Assembly: GCF_023283485.1 (NCBI RefSeq)
Contig: NZ_JAKILU010000009.1
Span: forward strand, 1-64,000
Source of the DNA: Shewanella glacialipiscicola
GTDB taxonomy: Bacteria > Pseudomonadota > Gammaproteobacteria > Enterobacterales > Shewanellaceae
Direction of reading: 5' to 3'
Length of the DNA: 64,000 nt
In this document: piece by piece, positions 18,870 through 29,566 of the stretch
Layout: the number at the start of each line of letters is the position of its first letter
Numbering within the stretch: position 1 is the first letter of the stretch
Program-made: the position numbers and the translations under genes
Notes under the pieces: model-generated
What the model saw: the letters and a program-made list of their open reading frames with translations, nothing else
Database searches by the model: none
What the model was told of the DNA's origin: nothing

Positions 18870-18892
18870 TACATGCATGTTATTTGCATCTT
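18870..18892 (-). promoter_or_regulatory. NsrR-like operator upstream of ytfE
   Basis: On the minus strand the 23-mer begins AAGATGCAAAT and continues ACATGCATGT, resembling the NsrR inverted repeat AAGATGCATTT-N-AAATGCATCTT. It is 28 bp upstream of the chosen ytfE start. NsrR is the NO-sensing repressor that commonly controls ytfE, so NO induction is the likely regulation. Confidence 0.55.
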
Positions 18893-19197
18893 AATAAGTA
18901 AGCAAGCAAAGCGTATTTTTATCTCTAAAAGTGTTAATTAGGTCGCAATTTGATATTTAGCCACCATTAGTTAGGTGTTGTAGCAATCGTAAGGTAATCG
19001 CTATTTGTAGATGAGTTGATGGGCCTCTTTTAAGCGGCACGGTAAAGTGGTATTTAACAGCGATATTTTGATGGCGTAGATAACAGCTTAATCTAGTGAG
19101 TGTTATTGGTGGTATAGCTGATGGCGTAATTGAGTATGGCATTGCTGATGTAGATGACGGTGTAAATAGTTGTGTAACTATGCGCGTATTCAATCGT
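18893..19197. other. Gene-free stretch between ytfE promoter and fis terminator
   Basis: No convincing gene or structure. A 78-codon open frame on the minus strand (18957-19193) has no family resemblance or ribosome-binding site and looks like chance. Confidence 0.5.
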
Positions 19198-19230
19198 AAA
19201 AAAGCCTGAATAACTTCAGGCTTTTTCTTT
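19198..19230. terminator. Bidirectional intrinsic terminator after fis
   Basis: GCCTGAA / TTCAGGC stem with loop TAAC, preceded by AAAAAA and followed by TTTTTCTTTTT, so T-tracts exist on both strands. It lies 29 bp past the fis stop and ends the prmA-dusB-fis transcript. Confidence 0.85.
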
Positions 19231-19258
19231 TTAAATACAACAGCTTAATCCTTACGGA

Positions 19259-20549
<1,291 letters not shown>

Positions 20550-20693
20550 TTTATGTTTCACCTTGCTCTTCAAAGGGGCGCTATAGTAGCCCTTTTTGTT
20601 GGCGATGCAAAGGTCAATAAATGACCTAGAGGCAATTTTATTTCTTGACATTTAATCGTCAAGAAGTCAGAGGCTATATTGTGAGAAGTCAAC

Positions 20694-20714
20694 GGTGGCG
20701 CACGTTGCGCCACC
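20694..20714 (-). terminator. Hairpin between prmA and dusB
   Basis: GGTGGCGCA / TGCGCCACC with a 3-nt loop lies 8 bp past the prmA stop. There is no T-tract on the minus strand after it, so it may be an attenuator or mRNA-stabilising hairpin within a prmA-dusB-fis transcript rather than a full terminator. Confidence 0.5.
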
Positions 20715-20722
20715 CTTTAGCG

Positions 20723-21604
20723 CTATTTGCGTGTGCCTGTCAAGCGACTCCAATCTTCTTTGTGAGCCGCTTCGTCCATATCGAACCATTGGCTATAAAA
20801 TTCAGAGACTTCTTGGGCTTGTTCTTTTAGTAGACCAGAAAGGGCCAATTTACCGCCACTTTTAACGCGTTCGGCGATTAAAGGCGCCAATTCGCGCAGT
20901 GGGCCTGCCAGTATGTTAGCCACCAGTACATCGGCCTTAAGATCAGCGGGCTGATCTTCTGGTAAGTAGAGTGCCAACTTGTCGGCGACATCATTACGCT
21001 CAGCATTAGCACGTGAGGCGTCAATGGCTTGATAATCGATATCAATACCGGTAACTTTTTTCGCGCCTAGCTTCAGCGCAGCTACAGCTAAAATGCCAGA
21101 GCCGCAGCCAAAATCGATGACTTCTTCATCACGTAAATCTAAGCTGTCTAACCACTCTAAGCACAGCGCTGTGGTGGGGTGTGTGCCCGTGCCGAAAGCA
21201 AGACCGGGATCGAGGATCACATTCACTGCGGTTGGATCTGGGATTTCGCGCCAGCTTGGGCAGATCCATAAACGTGTGCCAAAGAGGATAGGATGAAAGT
21301 TATCCATCCATTCGCGCACCCAGTCTTTATCTTCGATTTGTTCTACCTTGTGGCTGAAGTTTTCACCGAGAAATGGCAAGGTTTTCAGCATCGCGATGGT
21401 TGGCGTTAGATCGGTTTCGGCATCAAATAACGCCACGACAACGGTATCACGCCATAGCGGGGTTTCACCCAGTTTAGGTTCAAAAATAGGTGTATCTTTA
21501 CCATCCTCGAAGGTTATCGAGACTGAGCCGGCTTCCATAAGTAAATCACTAATGGTTTCAGCATCATCGCTATTGGTATTTACACGGAGTTGGATCCAAG
21601 GCAT
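20723..21604 (-). CDS. prmA: Ribosomal protein L11 methyltransferase
   Basis: 293-residue SAM-dependent enzyme that trimethylates ribosomal protein L11. An N-terminal substrate-recognition domain ([16 protein letters not shown]) precedes the class I methyltransferase core with motif [21 protein letters not shown], the Asp of motif II in [11 protein letters not shown], and [12 protein letters not shown] (motif IV). [15 protein letters not shown] is also typical. It lies upstream of dusB-fis, a common gammaproteobacterial arrangement. Confidence 0.96.
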   Translation of the reverse strand: MPWIQLRVNTNSDDAETISDLLMEAGSVSITFEDGKDTPIFEPKLGETPLWRDTVVVALFDAETDLTPTIAMLKTLPFLGENFSHKVEQIEDKDWVREWMDNFHPILFGTRLWICPSWREIPDPTAVNVILDPGLAFGTGTHPTTALCLEWLDSLDLRDEEVIDFGCGSGILAVAALKLGAKKVTGIDIDYQAIDASRANAERNDVADKLALYLPEDQPADLKADVLVANILAGPLRELAPLIAERVKSGGKLALSGLLKEQAQEVSEFYSQWFDMDEAAHKEDWSRLTGTRK

Positions 21605-21842
21605 GGGGCATCCTGTGGCTAAGGGTTCAAAATATCGCGCTATTGTATACGTAAACTTGCTTAAAATGCAGAGCCCAGCAGTAATTTAACCTATGTTAGG
21701 CAAGGCTATAGAGCACTCCAGCATCGGATACGTGAGCGAGAGTAAGACATTTTTACTTACGTTTAACTTGAGTTTAAGTGCTATTGCTTGGTGATATCTT
21801 TGCTCAGCCTTGTTACGTTAACTCTCTTATTTAGGAGGTGTT

Positions 21843-23555
21843 ATGTTAAAAATAATAAATTCAATTTATACCCTCGTTATTGTTGCAACCGCGGTATCGT
21901 CTGCAGGAGTTATGGCCATGGATAGAATTACGGGTAAAGCCTTTGCAACCCGCTCAGAAGTGTATGCAACACATGGAATGGCGGCGACGAGCCAGCCATT
22001 AGCAACTCAAGTCGCGATTGATATACTCAAGCAAGGTGGCAGTGCGGTAGATGCCGCGATTGCCGCTAATGCCATGTTAGGCTTGGTTGAGCCCACAGGC
22101 TCGGGTGTAGGTGGTGATTTATTTGCCATCGTTTGGAGCGCGAAAGATAAGCGTCTTTATGGTCTTAATGCTTCAGGCCGTAGTCCAAAGTCATTGAGCT
22201 TAGAAAAGCTTAAATCCCTTGGGCTAGACTATTTACCGCCACTTGGCCCTTTGCCTGTGTCGGTTCCCGGCGCGGTTGATGGTTGGTATGAGTTGCATAA
22301 TAAGTTTGGCAAATTACCGATGGCGGATAATCTTGCCCCCGCGATTGGTTACGCCCGCAATGGTTTTCCGGTCTCTGAGCTGATTGCTTATTATCTTGAT
22401 AGCAGTGCTAAAAAACTGGCTAAATTCCCAGGGTTTAAAGAAACCTATATGCCAACGGGTAAGATACCTGCGGTAGGTGAAATCTTTAAAAACCCCGCCC
22501 TAGCAAACACCTATGAGAAAATTGCTAAGGGTGGGCGTGATGCATTTTATAAAGGTGATATCGCTAAAAGTATTGATAAATATATGGCGTCCCAAGGGGG
22601 CTATTTAAGCTATGAAGATTTAGCCAGTCATACCAGCGAATGGGTTGAGCCTGTTTCGGTCAATTATCGTGGTTATGATGTGTGGGAATTACCGCCCAAT
22701 GGACAAGGCATTGCCGCACTGCAAATTTTAAAAACCATGGAACCCTTTGATGTCGCTGCTATGGGCTTTAACAGCCCTGAATATGTGCATTTATTTGTAG
22801 AGGCTAAAAAACTGGCTTTTGCCGACAGAGCTAAATTTTATGCCGATATGGCCTTTAATAACGTCCCTGTTACCGAGTTGATATCACAACACTACAACTA
22901 TGAGCGCGCTAAATTAATTGACACGAATAAAGCCGCCAAAAGTGTTGATGCAGGTAATCCTGCCCTACAGCACGGGGATACGGTTTACCTCACAACGGCA
23001 GATAAAGACGGCAATATGGTGTCACTTATCCAGAGTAATTACCGTGGTATGGGCTCGGGAATGACGCCGGCCGATCTGGGTTTTGTGTTGCAGGATCGTG
23101 GGCAAATGTTTGATTTAACTGAGGGACGTTTCAATACCTATGCGCCAGGTAAGCGACCTTTTCAAACGATTATTCCCGCGTTTGTGACTAAAGCAGGTAA
23201 GCCTTGGCTTAGTTTTGGGGTCATGGGCGGTGCAACGCAGCCGCAAATGCATGCACAAATTTTAATGAATCTCATTGATTTTAAAATGAACCTACAAGAA
23301 GCGGGCGATGCGCCTCGGATTTTACATAGCGGTTCTACTGAGCCTACTGGCGAGGTGATGACCGATGGCGGTTATGTGAGCCTAGAGTCAGGCTTTCCCG
23401 TTGAAACGCGCCGTGAGCTCATTAAAAAAGGGCATATATTGCGTGATGCTTTAGGGGATTTTGGTGGTTATCAAGCGATTGGCTTTAATGCAGAAACTGG
23501 CGTTTACCGCGGTGCATCTGAGAGTCGTAAAGATGGTCATGCTGCAGGGTATTAG
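21843..23555 (+). CDS. ggt: Gamma-glutamyltransferase (glutathione hydrolase), secreted
   Basis: 570-residue Ntn-hydrolase that cleaves gamma-glutamyl bonds such as in glutathione. An N-terminal signal peptide (LVIVATAVSSAGVMA) directs it to the periplasm. Autocleavage should occur before Thr380 (HGD|TVYLTTADKDGN), giving a large and a small subunit; PTGSGVGGDLFAIVW, PPNGQGI, SNYRGMGSGM and GVMGGATQPQ are family segments. It starts 4 bp after AGGAGG, a very strong Shine-Dalgarno. It belongs to the more divergent GGT branch, so the natural substrate may not be glutathione. Single-gene unit. Confidence 0.88.
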   Translation: MLKIINSIYTLVIVATAVSSAGVMAMDRITGKAFATRSEVYATHGMAATSQPLATQVAIDILKQGGSAVDAAIAANAMLGLVEPTGSGVGGDLFAIVWSAKDKRLYGLNASGRSPKSLSLEKLKSLGLDYLPPLGPLPVSVPGAVDGWYELHNKFGKLPMADNLAPAIGYARNGFPVSELIAYYLDSSAKKLAKFPGFKETYMPTGKIPAVGEIFKNPALANTYEKIAKGGRDAFYKGDIAKSIDKYMASQGGYLSYEDLASHTSEWVEPVSVNYRGYDVWELPPNGQGIAALQILKTMEPFDVAAMGFNSPEYVHLFVEAKKLAFADRAKFYADMAFNNVPVTELISQHYNYERAKLIDTNKAAKSVDAGNPALQHGDTVYLTTADKDGNMVSLIQSNYRGMGSGMTPADLGFVLQDRGQMFDLTEGRFNTYAPGKRPFQTIIPAFVTKAGKPWLSFGVMGGATQPQMHAQILMNLIDFKMNLQEAGDAPRILHSGSTEPTGEVMTDGGYVSLESGFPVETRRELIKKGHILRDALGDFGGYQAIGFNAETGVYRGASESRKDGHAAGY

Positions 23556-23783
23556 TTTAAATAAATATCATGGCGTTAGTGAGCTTTGCCTACTGTATTG
23601 GGGTAGACTCGCTAGCGAAATTTATGCGTTGCATCATTTTTCAATGAGCTTGAGCACAACAACGCTTCGTTATAGGCATTATCATTAATAAACTCGAGTA
23701 AAGTGTGCGTTAGTTAATGTCATTTTTAGGGAAAGTTGCGGATAATATTACCGAAAATGAATTTAGAACAGGGTCACAACCAA

Positions 23784-24719
23784 ATGGATATTCAAAATAT
23801 GCCGCGTGAACAGTTAGGTGTGTGTGCAGAGGGAAACTTACATAGTATCTACTTGATGTTTAATGCAAATGATAATGTGGAGTCGCAGTTACGTCCCTGC
23901 CTTGCCAACGTAGCGCAGTATATTTACGAACTGACAGATCAGTATTCTGACAGTGCATTCAATGGTTTTGTCGGTATCGGCGCTAATTACTGGGATAGCC
24001 TCTATACCGATGCCCGCCCTAAAATGTTAAGGCCTTTCCCTGCGATACAAGCTGGGAGTCTTGATGCACCTGCAATCGAATATGATTTGTATGTACATAT
24101 TCGCTGTGACCGTTACGATATTCTGCATTTAGTCGCCAATGAAATTAGCCAAATGTTTGAAGATTTGGTGGAATTAGTGGACGAAGAACGCGGCTTTAGA
24201 TTTATGGATAGTCGCGATCTGACAGGTTTTGTCGATGGTACTGAAAACCCAAAGGGACGCCATCGTCAAGAAGTCACACTGGTTGGTGATGAGGATGCTG
24301 GATTTAAGGGCGGCAGTTATGTTCACGTACAAAAATATGCCCATAACTTAAGTAAGTGGAACCGCTTACCGATTAAAAAACAAGAAGATATATTCGCGCG
24401 CACTAAACAAGATAATATCGAATATGAATCCAAGGATAAGCCACTCACCAGCCATATAAAACGGGTGAATCTTAAAGATGCTGACGGAAACTCAATGGAA
24501 ATCCTACGTCAGAGCATGCCCTACGGATCGCTTAAAGAGCAGGGGTTGATGTTTATTGCTTGCTGTCGTACGCCCGAACATTTTGAAAAAATGCTACACA
24601 GTATGATATTTGGTGATGGCGAAGGTAATCATGATCATTTAATGCATTTTACTAAGGCATTAACGGGTTCATCTTTCTTCGTACCCGCTTTAGATTTTAT
24701 GCTGCAGTTCGATGAGTAA
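23784..24719 (+). CDS. Dye-decolorising (DyP-type) heme peroxidase, TyrA-like
   Basis: 311-residue DyP peroxidase very similar, as I recall it, to Shewanella TyrA. The start at 23784 (MDIQNMPREQLGVCAEG) gives that protein's N-terminus and length; upstream starts at 23757 and 23736 are open but unlikely. The signature GFVDGTENP carries the catalytic Asp; the conserved His in SYVHVQKYAHNL is a heme-ligand candidate and the Arg in EILRQSMPYG is the distal one. No signal or encapsulin-targeting peptide is obvious. Cytosolic; physiological substrate unknown. Confidence 0.92.
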   Translation: MDIQNMPREQLGVCAEGNLHSIYLMFNANDNVESQLRPCLANVAQYIYELTDQYSDSAFNGFVGIGANYWDSLYTDARPKMLRPFPAIQAGSLDAPAIEYDLYVHIRCDRYDILHLVANEISQMFEDLVELVDEERGFRFMDSRDLTGFVDGTENPKGRHRQEVTLVGDEDAGFKGGSYVHVQKYAHNLSKWNRLPIKKQEDIFARTKQDNIEYESKDKPLTSHIKRVNLKDADGNSMEILRQSMPYGSLKEQGLMFIACCRTPEHFEKMLHSMIFGDGEGNHDHLMHFTKALTGSSFFVPALDFMLQFDE

Positions 24720-24809
24720 ATTGTTGTGACTGACCAAGTTGAGTTGTAGTTGAGTTGTAAGAGTTACATTTTGATAAAGCACTTAATGCCAAGGCATTAA
24801 GTGCTTTTT

Positions 24810-25280
24810 TTATTCGGCATAATTGAATAAAGATTTGATGGTTTCTAAGGTGTCGGCGATATCTTGGATGCTTGATGGGCAAATAAAAATCGTATCATCA
24901 CCTGCAATCGTTCCCAAAATCCCTTCTGGCTTACCGATAGAATCCAATAAGCGGGCAATCAGTTGTGCTGCGCCAGGGCTGGTTCGCACCACGATCATGG
25001 CTTGGTTATGGTCAACATCCAGCACTAAGTTTTTTAATGGGCTGCCTGCGGTTGGCACGCCTAATTCGGCGGGTAAGCAATACACCATCTCTTGTTTAGC
25101 GTTGCGAGTCCGAACGGCGCCGAACTTGCTGAGCATGCGTGATACTTTTGATTGGTTAATATTACCAAAGCCTTCAGCTTGCAAGGCGATGACGATTTCA
25201 CTTTGAGAGCCAAAGCGCTCTTCTTTTAAAATCGACTTAAAAACTCTAACAAGGTCATCCTGATTCTTGGTCGTCTGCAT
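24810..25280 (-). CDS. argR: Arginine repressor ArgR
   Basis: 156-residue hexameric repressor/activator of arginine genes. The N-terminal winged helix ([38 protein letters not shown]) precedes the C-terminal arginine-binding domain ([29 protein letters not shown]). It diverges from mdh as in E. coli, across a 294-bp region holding an ARG box, so autoregulation is likely. Confidence 0.97.
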   Translation of the reverse strand: MQTTKNQDDLVRVFKSILKEERFGSQSEIVIALQAEGFGNINQSKVSRMLSKFGAVRTRNAKQEMVYCLPAELGVPTAGSPLKNLVLDVDHNQAMIVVRTSPGAAQLIARLLDSIGKPEGILGTIAGDDTIFICPSSIQDIADTLETIKSLFNYAE

Positions 25281-25360
25281 AATATTATTATTCTTTATTC
25301 AAAAAAACAGGCCCATTTTGAATATTTTTAAACAAATTGTCAACATACAATCAAATTGGC

Positions 25361-25374
25361 TGAATAAACATTCA
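25361..25374. promoter_or_regulatory. ARG box (ArgR operator) in the argR-mdh intergenic region
   Basis: TGAATAAACATTCA is a perfect match to the core ARG box TGAAT-W4-ATTCA apart from one C in the centre. A weaker candidate, TGAAT-ATTT-TTAAA, lies at 25319-25332, so a tandem pair, the usual ArgR arrangement, is possible. Confidence 0.65.
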
Positions 25375-25574
25375 CTAAGCAGTAGACTCAGTGTCATTAT
25401 CATCGGCTTAAAATGTGCAATCGAGTCATTGTTCTTTTGTGAGCTATCAGTTATTTCGAAATTCTTTTGTTCCACGACTAAGGGATAATTGAAATTGTTG
25501 CGACATTCCAGTAATGTGACGCACACGCAAATTAGATCCATGTCACACATATCCGAGAAATAACGGAGTTCATT

Positions 25575-26510
25575 ATGAAAGTTGCTGTACTTGGTGCTGC
25601 TGGCGGTATCGGCCAGGCTCTTGCCTTACTGTTAAAAACTCAACTGCCTGCGGGCTCAAAGCTGTCTCTATATGATATCGCACCGGTTACTCCGGGTGTT
25701 GCGGTTGACTTGAGCCACATCCCGACTGCTGTTGAAATCAAAGGTTTTGCCGGTGAAGATCCAACGCCTGCGCTGGTAGATGCAGACGTAGTGCTGATTT
25801 CTGCTGGTGTTGCGCGTAAACCAGGCATGGATCGTTCTGATCTGTTTAACATCAACGCTGGTATCGTGCGTAACCTGATGGAAAAAGTGGCTGCGACTTG
25901 TCCTACTGCTTTAGTCGGTATTATCACCAACCCAGTTAACACCACTGTGGCTATTGCAGCCGAAGTGATGAAAAAAGCCGGTGTTTACGATAAAAACCGT
26001 CTATTTGGTATTACTACGCTGGACGTGATCCGCTCTGAAACCTTTATTGCTGAATTAAAAGGCTTAAACGTTGCTGATGTTAAAGTGAATGTGATCGGCG
26101 GCCATAGCGGCGTGACCATTTTGCCATTACTTTCTCAAGTTGAAGGCGTGACGTTCACTGATGAAGAAGTGGCAACCATGACAACTCGCATTCAAAACGC
26201 GGGTACAGAAGTGGTTGAAGCTAAAGCCGGTGGCGGCAGCGCGACATTGTCTATGGGTCAAGCGGCTTGCCGTTTCGGTCTGTCTTTGGTTCGTGGTCTG
26301 CAAGGCGAAGCTAACGTCGTTGAATGTGCTTACGTTGACGGTGGTAGTGAACACGCCCAGTTCTTCGCACAACCTGTATTGTTAGGCAAAAACGGTATTG
26401 AAAAAGTACTGCCTTACGGTGAAGTGAGTGCATTTGAAGCTAACGCCCGTGATTCTATGTTAGATACGCTGAAAGGCGATATCAAACTAGGCGTTGATTT
26501 CGTTAAATAA
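25575..26510 (+). CDS. mdh: Malate dehydrogenase
   Basis: 311-residue NAD-dependent enzyme of the TCA cycle interconverting malate and oxaloacetate. The Rossmann motif is [14 protein letters not shown]; the substrate arginines lie in [10 protein letters not shown] and the catalytic His in [12 protein letters not shown], as in E. coli Mdh. Ribosome-binding site ACGGAG before ATG 25575. Codon use looks optimised, fitting high expression. Single gene followed by its own terminator at 26546. Confidence 0.98.
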   Translation: MKVAVLGAAGGIGQALALLLKTQLPAGSKLSLYDIAPVTPGVAVDLSHIPTAVEIKGFAGEDPTPALVDADVVLISAGVARKPGMDRSDLFNINAGIVRNLMEKVAATCPTALVGIITNPVNTTVAIAAEVMKKAGVYDKNRLFGITTLDVIRSETFIAELKGLNVADVKVNVIGGHSGVTILPLLSQVEGVTFTDEEVATMTTRIQNAGTEVVEAKAGGGSATLSMGQAACRFGLSLVRGLQGEANVVECAYVDGGSEHAQFFAQPVLLGKNGIEKVLPYGEVSAFEANARDSMLDTLKGDIKLGVDFVK

Positions 26511-26545
26511 TTATTCGAATAATCTTTTTAGATTATAACGAGTTA

Positions 26546-26575
26546 AAAACGGAGCCCTTGAGCTCCGTTTTTTTA
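26546..26575 (+). terminator. Intrinsic terminator of mdh
   Basis: AAAACGGAGC / GCTCCGTTTT stem with a 6-nt loop (CCTTGA), continuing in TTTT. It lies 36 bp past the mdh stop. Confidence 0.88.
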
Positions 26576-26605
26576 TGTCTGCGTTTTATGCTTTCTAAAC
26601 CTAAA

Positions 26606-27004
26606 TCAGCGGCGCTTAGTGGGCAATTGGCAATTATCGTCGCAGCGGGCTTTACCTGTCAGTAAATAAGAAATGCGATAGCGATTTTTCGCAAAGCGTA
26701 AGTAAAGCCAATCGGCAACAGGTTTAATAATAGGTAAGCGTAATAATTGTATCCAAGAACGGGTTCCCGTAAGTGCCCACGCTTTGCAGGTGACATCTAA
26801 GCCGAGTAATATTTCGCCGGTTGCGGTTTCGCCATGCAGAATAGTATTAGCGTAGTTTTTATCGATATAACTGAAACGCTGGCTAAAGTCTGGCGCATTT
26901 AAATTTTCTAGCGCAATTAAGTTATCGGGATCGCGCGCTTTCAGTTGACGCATTTCGGCGCTACATAATGGGCAGTTTCCATCATAAAAAATTCGCAGTT
27001 CCAT
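26606..27004 (-). CDS. DUF393/DCC-family thiol-disulfide oxidoreductase-like protein
   Basis: 132-residue protein starting MELRIFYDGNCPLCSAEM, the DxxCPxC motif of the DCC/DUF393 family, a thioredoxin-like group of uncertain function. A second pair of Cys (ARCDDNCQL) lies near the C-terminus. The long tail beyond the domain is rich in basic residues. It converges on mdh and diverges from folM. Cytosolic; redox function is inferred from the motif only. Confidence 0.85.
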   Translation of the reverse strand: MELRIFYDGNCPLCSAEMRQLKARDPDNLIALENLNAPDFSQRFSYIDKNYANTILHGETATGEILLGLDVTCKAWALTGTRSWIQLLRLPIIKPVADWLYLRFAKNRYRISYLLTGKARCDDNCQLPTKRR

Positions 27005-27276
27005 CGTGGATACCTCAGATGATTTTATCTTAATGCGTGAGCTTAGCTTTAGCTTATCTTATACGCAGCAGCAATGATTTTAGATCGCAGTTGATGCGAG
27101 ATTGGATCTAATTTTAGACGTGATCAGCATTATTAATTAGCCTTCCAGTTAGATTAAATCTAAAAAAATGCGCTAGGATTTTGGATGTTGATTCGTTTTG
27201 CTTGAGTCTTAGGTGTATTTACCATTCAATAAATCATAAACCGAGCCATAATCGCTTTAAAAATAACAGGATTAGT

Positions 27277-28023
27277 ATGACATCTCCCATCATCATCACT
27301 GGCGTAGGTAAGCGTATTGGTTACGCCTTAGCCAAACATTTTCTCGCCCAAGGCCTGAGTGTGATTGGTACCTATCGTAGCCACTATCCGAGTATTGATG
27401 AGCTAAAGACTTTAGGCGCGACTTTGTATCCCTGTGATTTTTACGATGATATCCAAGTGCAATCCTTAATCGATGAGCTCGCTAAGCTGACTCAAATTCG
27501 CGCTATTATTCACAATGCGTCCGATTGGCTGCCTGATCCTGTGCTTACCAAGAATGCGCCTTCAAAAAGCGCCACTTTTGCGCCGAGCGAAGTGTTGCAG
27601 CGGATGATGCAAGTGCATGTGAGCGTGCCCTATCAATTAAACTTGGCCTTAGAAGCGCAGCTACGCGCTGGAGCGGATGGTAATATTGGTGCGAGTGATA
27701 TTATCCATATTACCGATTATGTGGCTGAAAAGGGCAGTCAGAAGCATATTGCCTACGCTGCTAGTAAAGCTGCGCTGCACAATATGACATTATCCTTTGC
27801 TGCTAAACTTGCCCCTGAGGTGAAAGTCAATTCCATCGCCCCAGCGATGATTTTATTTAATGCAGAAGATGATATTGCCTATCAACAAAAAACCTTAGCT
27901 AAAGCGTTACTACCAAAAGAGGCGGGCAATGAGGAAATTATCGATTTAGTGCAATATTTACTGAATAGTCGCTACGTTACGGGTCGTTGCCATAATGTCG
28001 ATGGCGGTCGCCAGTTAAAGTAG
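27277..28023 (+). CDS. folM: Dihydromonapterin reductase FolM (SDR family)
   Basis: 248-residue short-chain dehydrogenase/reductase resembling FolM, which reduces dihydromonapterin to tetrahydromonapterin and has weak dihydrofolate reductase activity. The cofactor-binding start is IIITGVGKRIGYALAKHFL; the catalytic Tyr-Lys are in AYAASKAALHN; the NxxDGGRQL end is typical of pteridine-reductase-like SDRs. ATG 27277 follows AGGA by 5 nt; upstream in-frame starts (27181) are not family-like. Its place beside the folate gene fau fits one-carbon metabolism. Confidence 0.85.
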   Translation: MTSPIIITGVGKRIGYALAKHFLAQGLSVIGTYRSHYPSIDELKTLGATLYPCDFYDDIQVQSLIDELAKLTQIRAIIHNASDWLPDPVLTKNAPSKSATFAPSEVLQRMMQVHVSVPYQLNLALEAQLRAGADGNIGASDIIHITDYVAEKGSQKHIAYAASKAALHNMTLSFAAKLAPEVKVNSIAPAMILFNAEDDIAYQQKTLAKALLPKEAGNEEIIDLVQYLLNSRYVTGRCHNVDGGRQLK

Positions 28024-28048
28024 TGCTTTGATGATTAAATCAAATCGT

Positions 28049-28711
28049 TTAGAACGTCAGCACGCGGCTTGGGGTGATGATCATCGGTAAAGGCACATCC
28101 CAATGCTCACAGGGTAAGCTCGGCACTTGTTGGCAGTCATGGGCGTAACCCATAGGTAAAGGTTTGCCCTGAAGCTGCCAGTTCGCCAGAGTCCTATCGT
28201 AATAGCCGCCGCCCATCCCCATGCGATTACCCACAGCATCAAAAGCGACCAAGGGAGTGATGACAATATCTAACTCAGTCACGGGGATGATGGCGCGCAC
28301 AGCTAATTTAGGTTCTAAGATGCCAAATTGATTGGGCTGCATCGGCGTGTCAGCGGTGTAACGCAAAAAAAGTAGTTGTCCGGCATTGAAGGGGTGCAAT
28401 CTGGGTAAGTAGGTATTAATGCCTAATTGCCACAGTGCATTAATAAGCGGCGCGGTCGCAAGTTCACCATCATGGGTTAAGTACAATGCTACATGCTGTG
28501 CTTTTTGAGCTTGTAGCTCATCAATCATTTTGTGGCAGGCATTAAGGCTTGCCAAGGTTTGCTCAGCTGGTGTTAGCGATTTACGTGCACAGCGGATGGT
28601 TTTACGTAATTGCTGGCGACTTTCTTTTGCGTTGATATCGATGCGCACCGCAGCTTGCGGTGCTTTACTTTTAGCAGGAAGATTGTCGCTGAGTGTAGAA
28701 GATGTAGACAT
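28049..28711 (-). CDS. fau: 5-formyltetrahydrofolate cyclo-ligase
   Basis: 220-residue ATP-dependent enzyme (MTHFS; YgfA/Fau) converting 5-formyl-THF to 5,10-methenyl-THF. Family segments are RCARKSLTPAEQ, LYLTHDGELAT, TYLPRL, the folate-binding PLVAFDAVGNRMGMGGGYYDRTL and GYAHDCQQV. It lies directly downstream of 6S RNA on the same strand, so it is probably co-transcribed with it as in E. coli; the product has a role in persister formation there. Confidence 0.95.
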   Translation of the reverse strand: MSTSSTLSDNLPAKSKAPQAAVRIDINAKESRQQLRKTIRCARKSLTPAEQTLASLNACHKMIDELQAQKAQHVALYLTHDGELATAPLINALWQLGINTYLPRLHPFNAGQLLFLRYTADTPMQPNQFGILEPKLAVRAIIPVTELDIVITPLVAFDAVGNRMGMGGGYYDRTLANWQLQGKPLPMGYAHDCQQVPSLPCEHWDVPLPMIITPSRVLTF

Positions 28712-28718
28712 AAATTAA

Positions 28719-28902
28719 GATGCTCCCCAGAATGCCGCTACCCGGTGTAGCCCTTGAACCGTAGGTTCAAGGCGGGAAAATGATTACCTCCTAAGGCTTC
28801 TCGGTACGAGCCGAGCATGCACAATGTCAGTAAAGCATTCACCCTAAGATCAAAATTATCGGCACAGGGACATTACCAGTTGGCATGCATCCCAGGGAGC
28901 AA
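28719..28902 (-). ncRNA. ssrS: 6S RNA (ssrS)
   Basis: Read on the minus strand, this stretch contains 6S RNA hallmarks in order: a CTCCCTGGGATG start, GTGCCGATA, the GCATGCTCGG stretch followed by GAGAAGCCTTA, the CCTTGAACC / GGTTCAAGGG hairpin, and a closing GCGGCATTCTGGGGAG that pairs with the 5' end. The E. coli homologue has the same blocks in the same order. 6S RNA binds sigma70-RNA polymerase and dampens transcription in stationary phase. The location between zapA and fau is the conserved one. The ends are approximate. Confidence 0.93.
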
Positions 28903-29029
28903 AACGGTACTGAATCGCTAAAAGTTGTCTTAGTATTTAAGCCAGTTTAGCCATTCTCTGTGTATCAAAAGAGTTAACTTAGCGGCGTTATCGCGCTAAA
29001 CCCTCGTGCTTCACAGTTAAACTTTAATG

Positions 29030-29332
29030 CTATTTAGTTGAACGCTCAACTAAGGCATTTTCGAGGGTCGACTGCAGCAAGCTGATTCGGTCGTCCATCT
29101 GTTGCATGTAATGCTTGTTCTTTTGCTTTTCTTGGAACAACTCGTGTCCAATATTGAGCGCTGCCATAATTGCGATTTCTTCACGACTAAGGCTATTGGT
29201 TCGGCTTTTTAACGCAATAAGTTGTTGTTCAACACCTAGTGCCACCGTACGTAGGGCATCCTCTTGGCCTTTCGGGCAAGCGATAGAGTAGGTGCGCCCA
29301 AGTAGGGTAATTTCAACTGCACTATTACTCAT
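29030..29332 (-). CDS. zapA: Cell division protein ZapA
   Basis: 100-residue FtsZ-ring-associated protein. The N-terminal domain (EITLLGRTYSIACPKGQEDAL) and C-terminal coiled coil (EIAIMAALNIGHELFQEKQK, then YMQQMDDRISLLQSTLE) are standard. It lies upstream of 6S RNA and fau on the same strand, and diverges from ygfB, matching the E. coli order. Confidence 0.95.
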   Translation of the reverse strand: MSNSAVEITLLGRTYSIACPKGQEDALRTVALGVEQQLIALKSRTNSLSREEIAIMAALNIGHELFQEKQKNKHYMQQMDDRISLLQSTLENALVERSTK

Positions 29333-29566
29333 ATAACTGGGGATCCTTTCGTTAACCTCTGAAGCGGACTATATAGGGCTAAAATTAAAAGTGCAAGGTA
29401 AGCCGCCAATGGATTTGTCGGGATAGTTTTGTTTGCTGCTTGTGTGAGCAGTTGTTGAAATTATTAACTTAAGTCCTGTGGATTTGCGCATTATCGGGAT
29501 TCAGTATTGGTTCAAGTCTTTATCTCTGCTAGCATTGCAGCTGAAAAAATCTTATTGGGATCTGAT

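Noticed and set aside
18957..19193. 78-codon leftward frame between ytfE and fis
   Set aside because: No ribosome-binding site or recognisable family; composition is non-coding.
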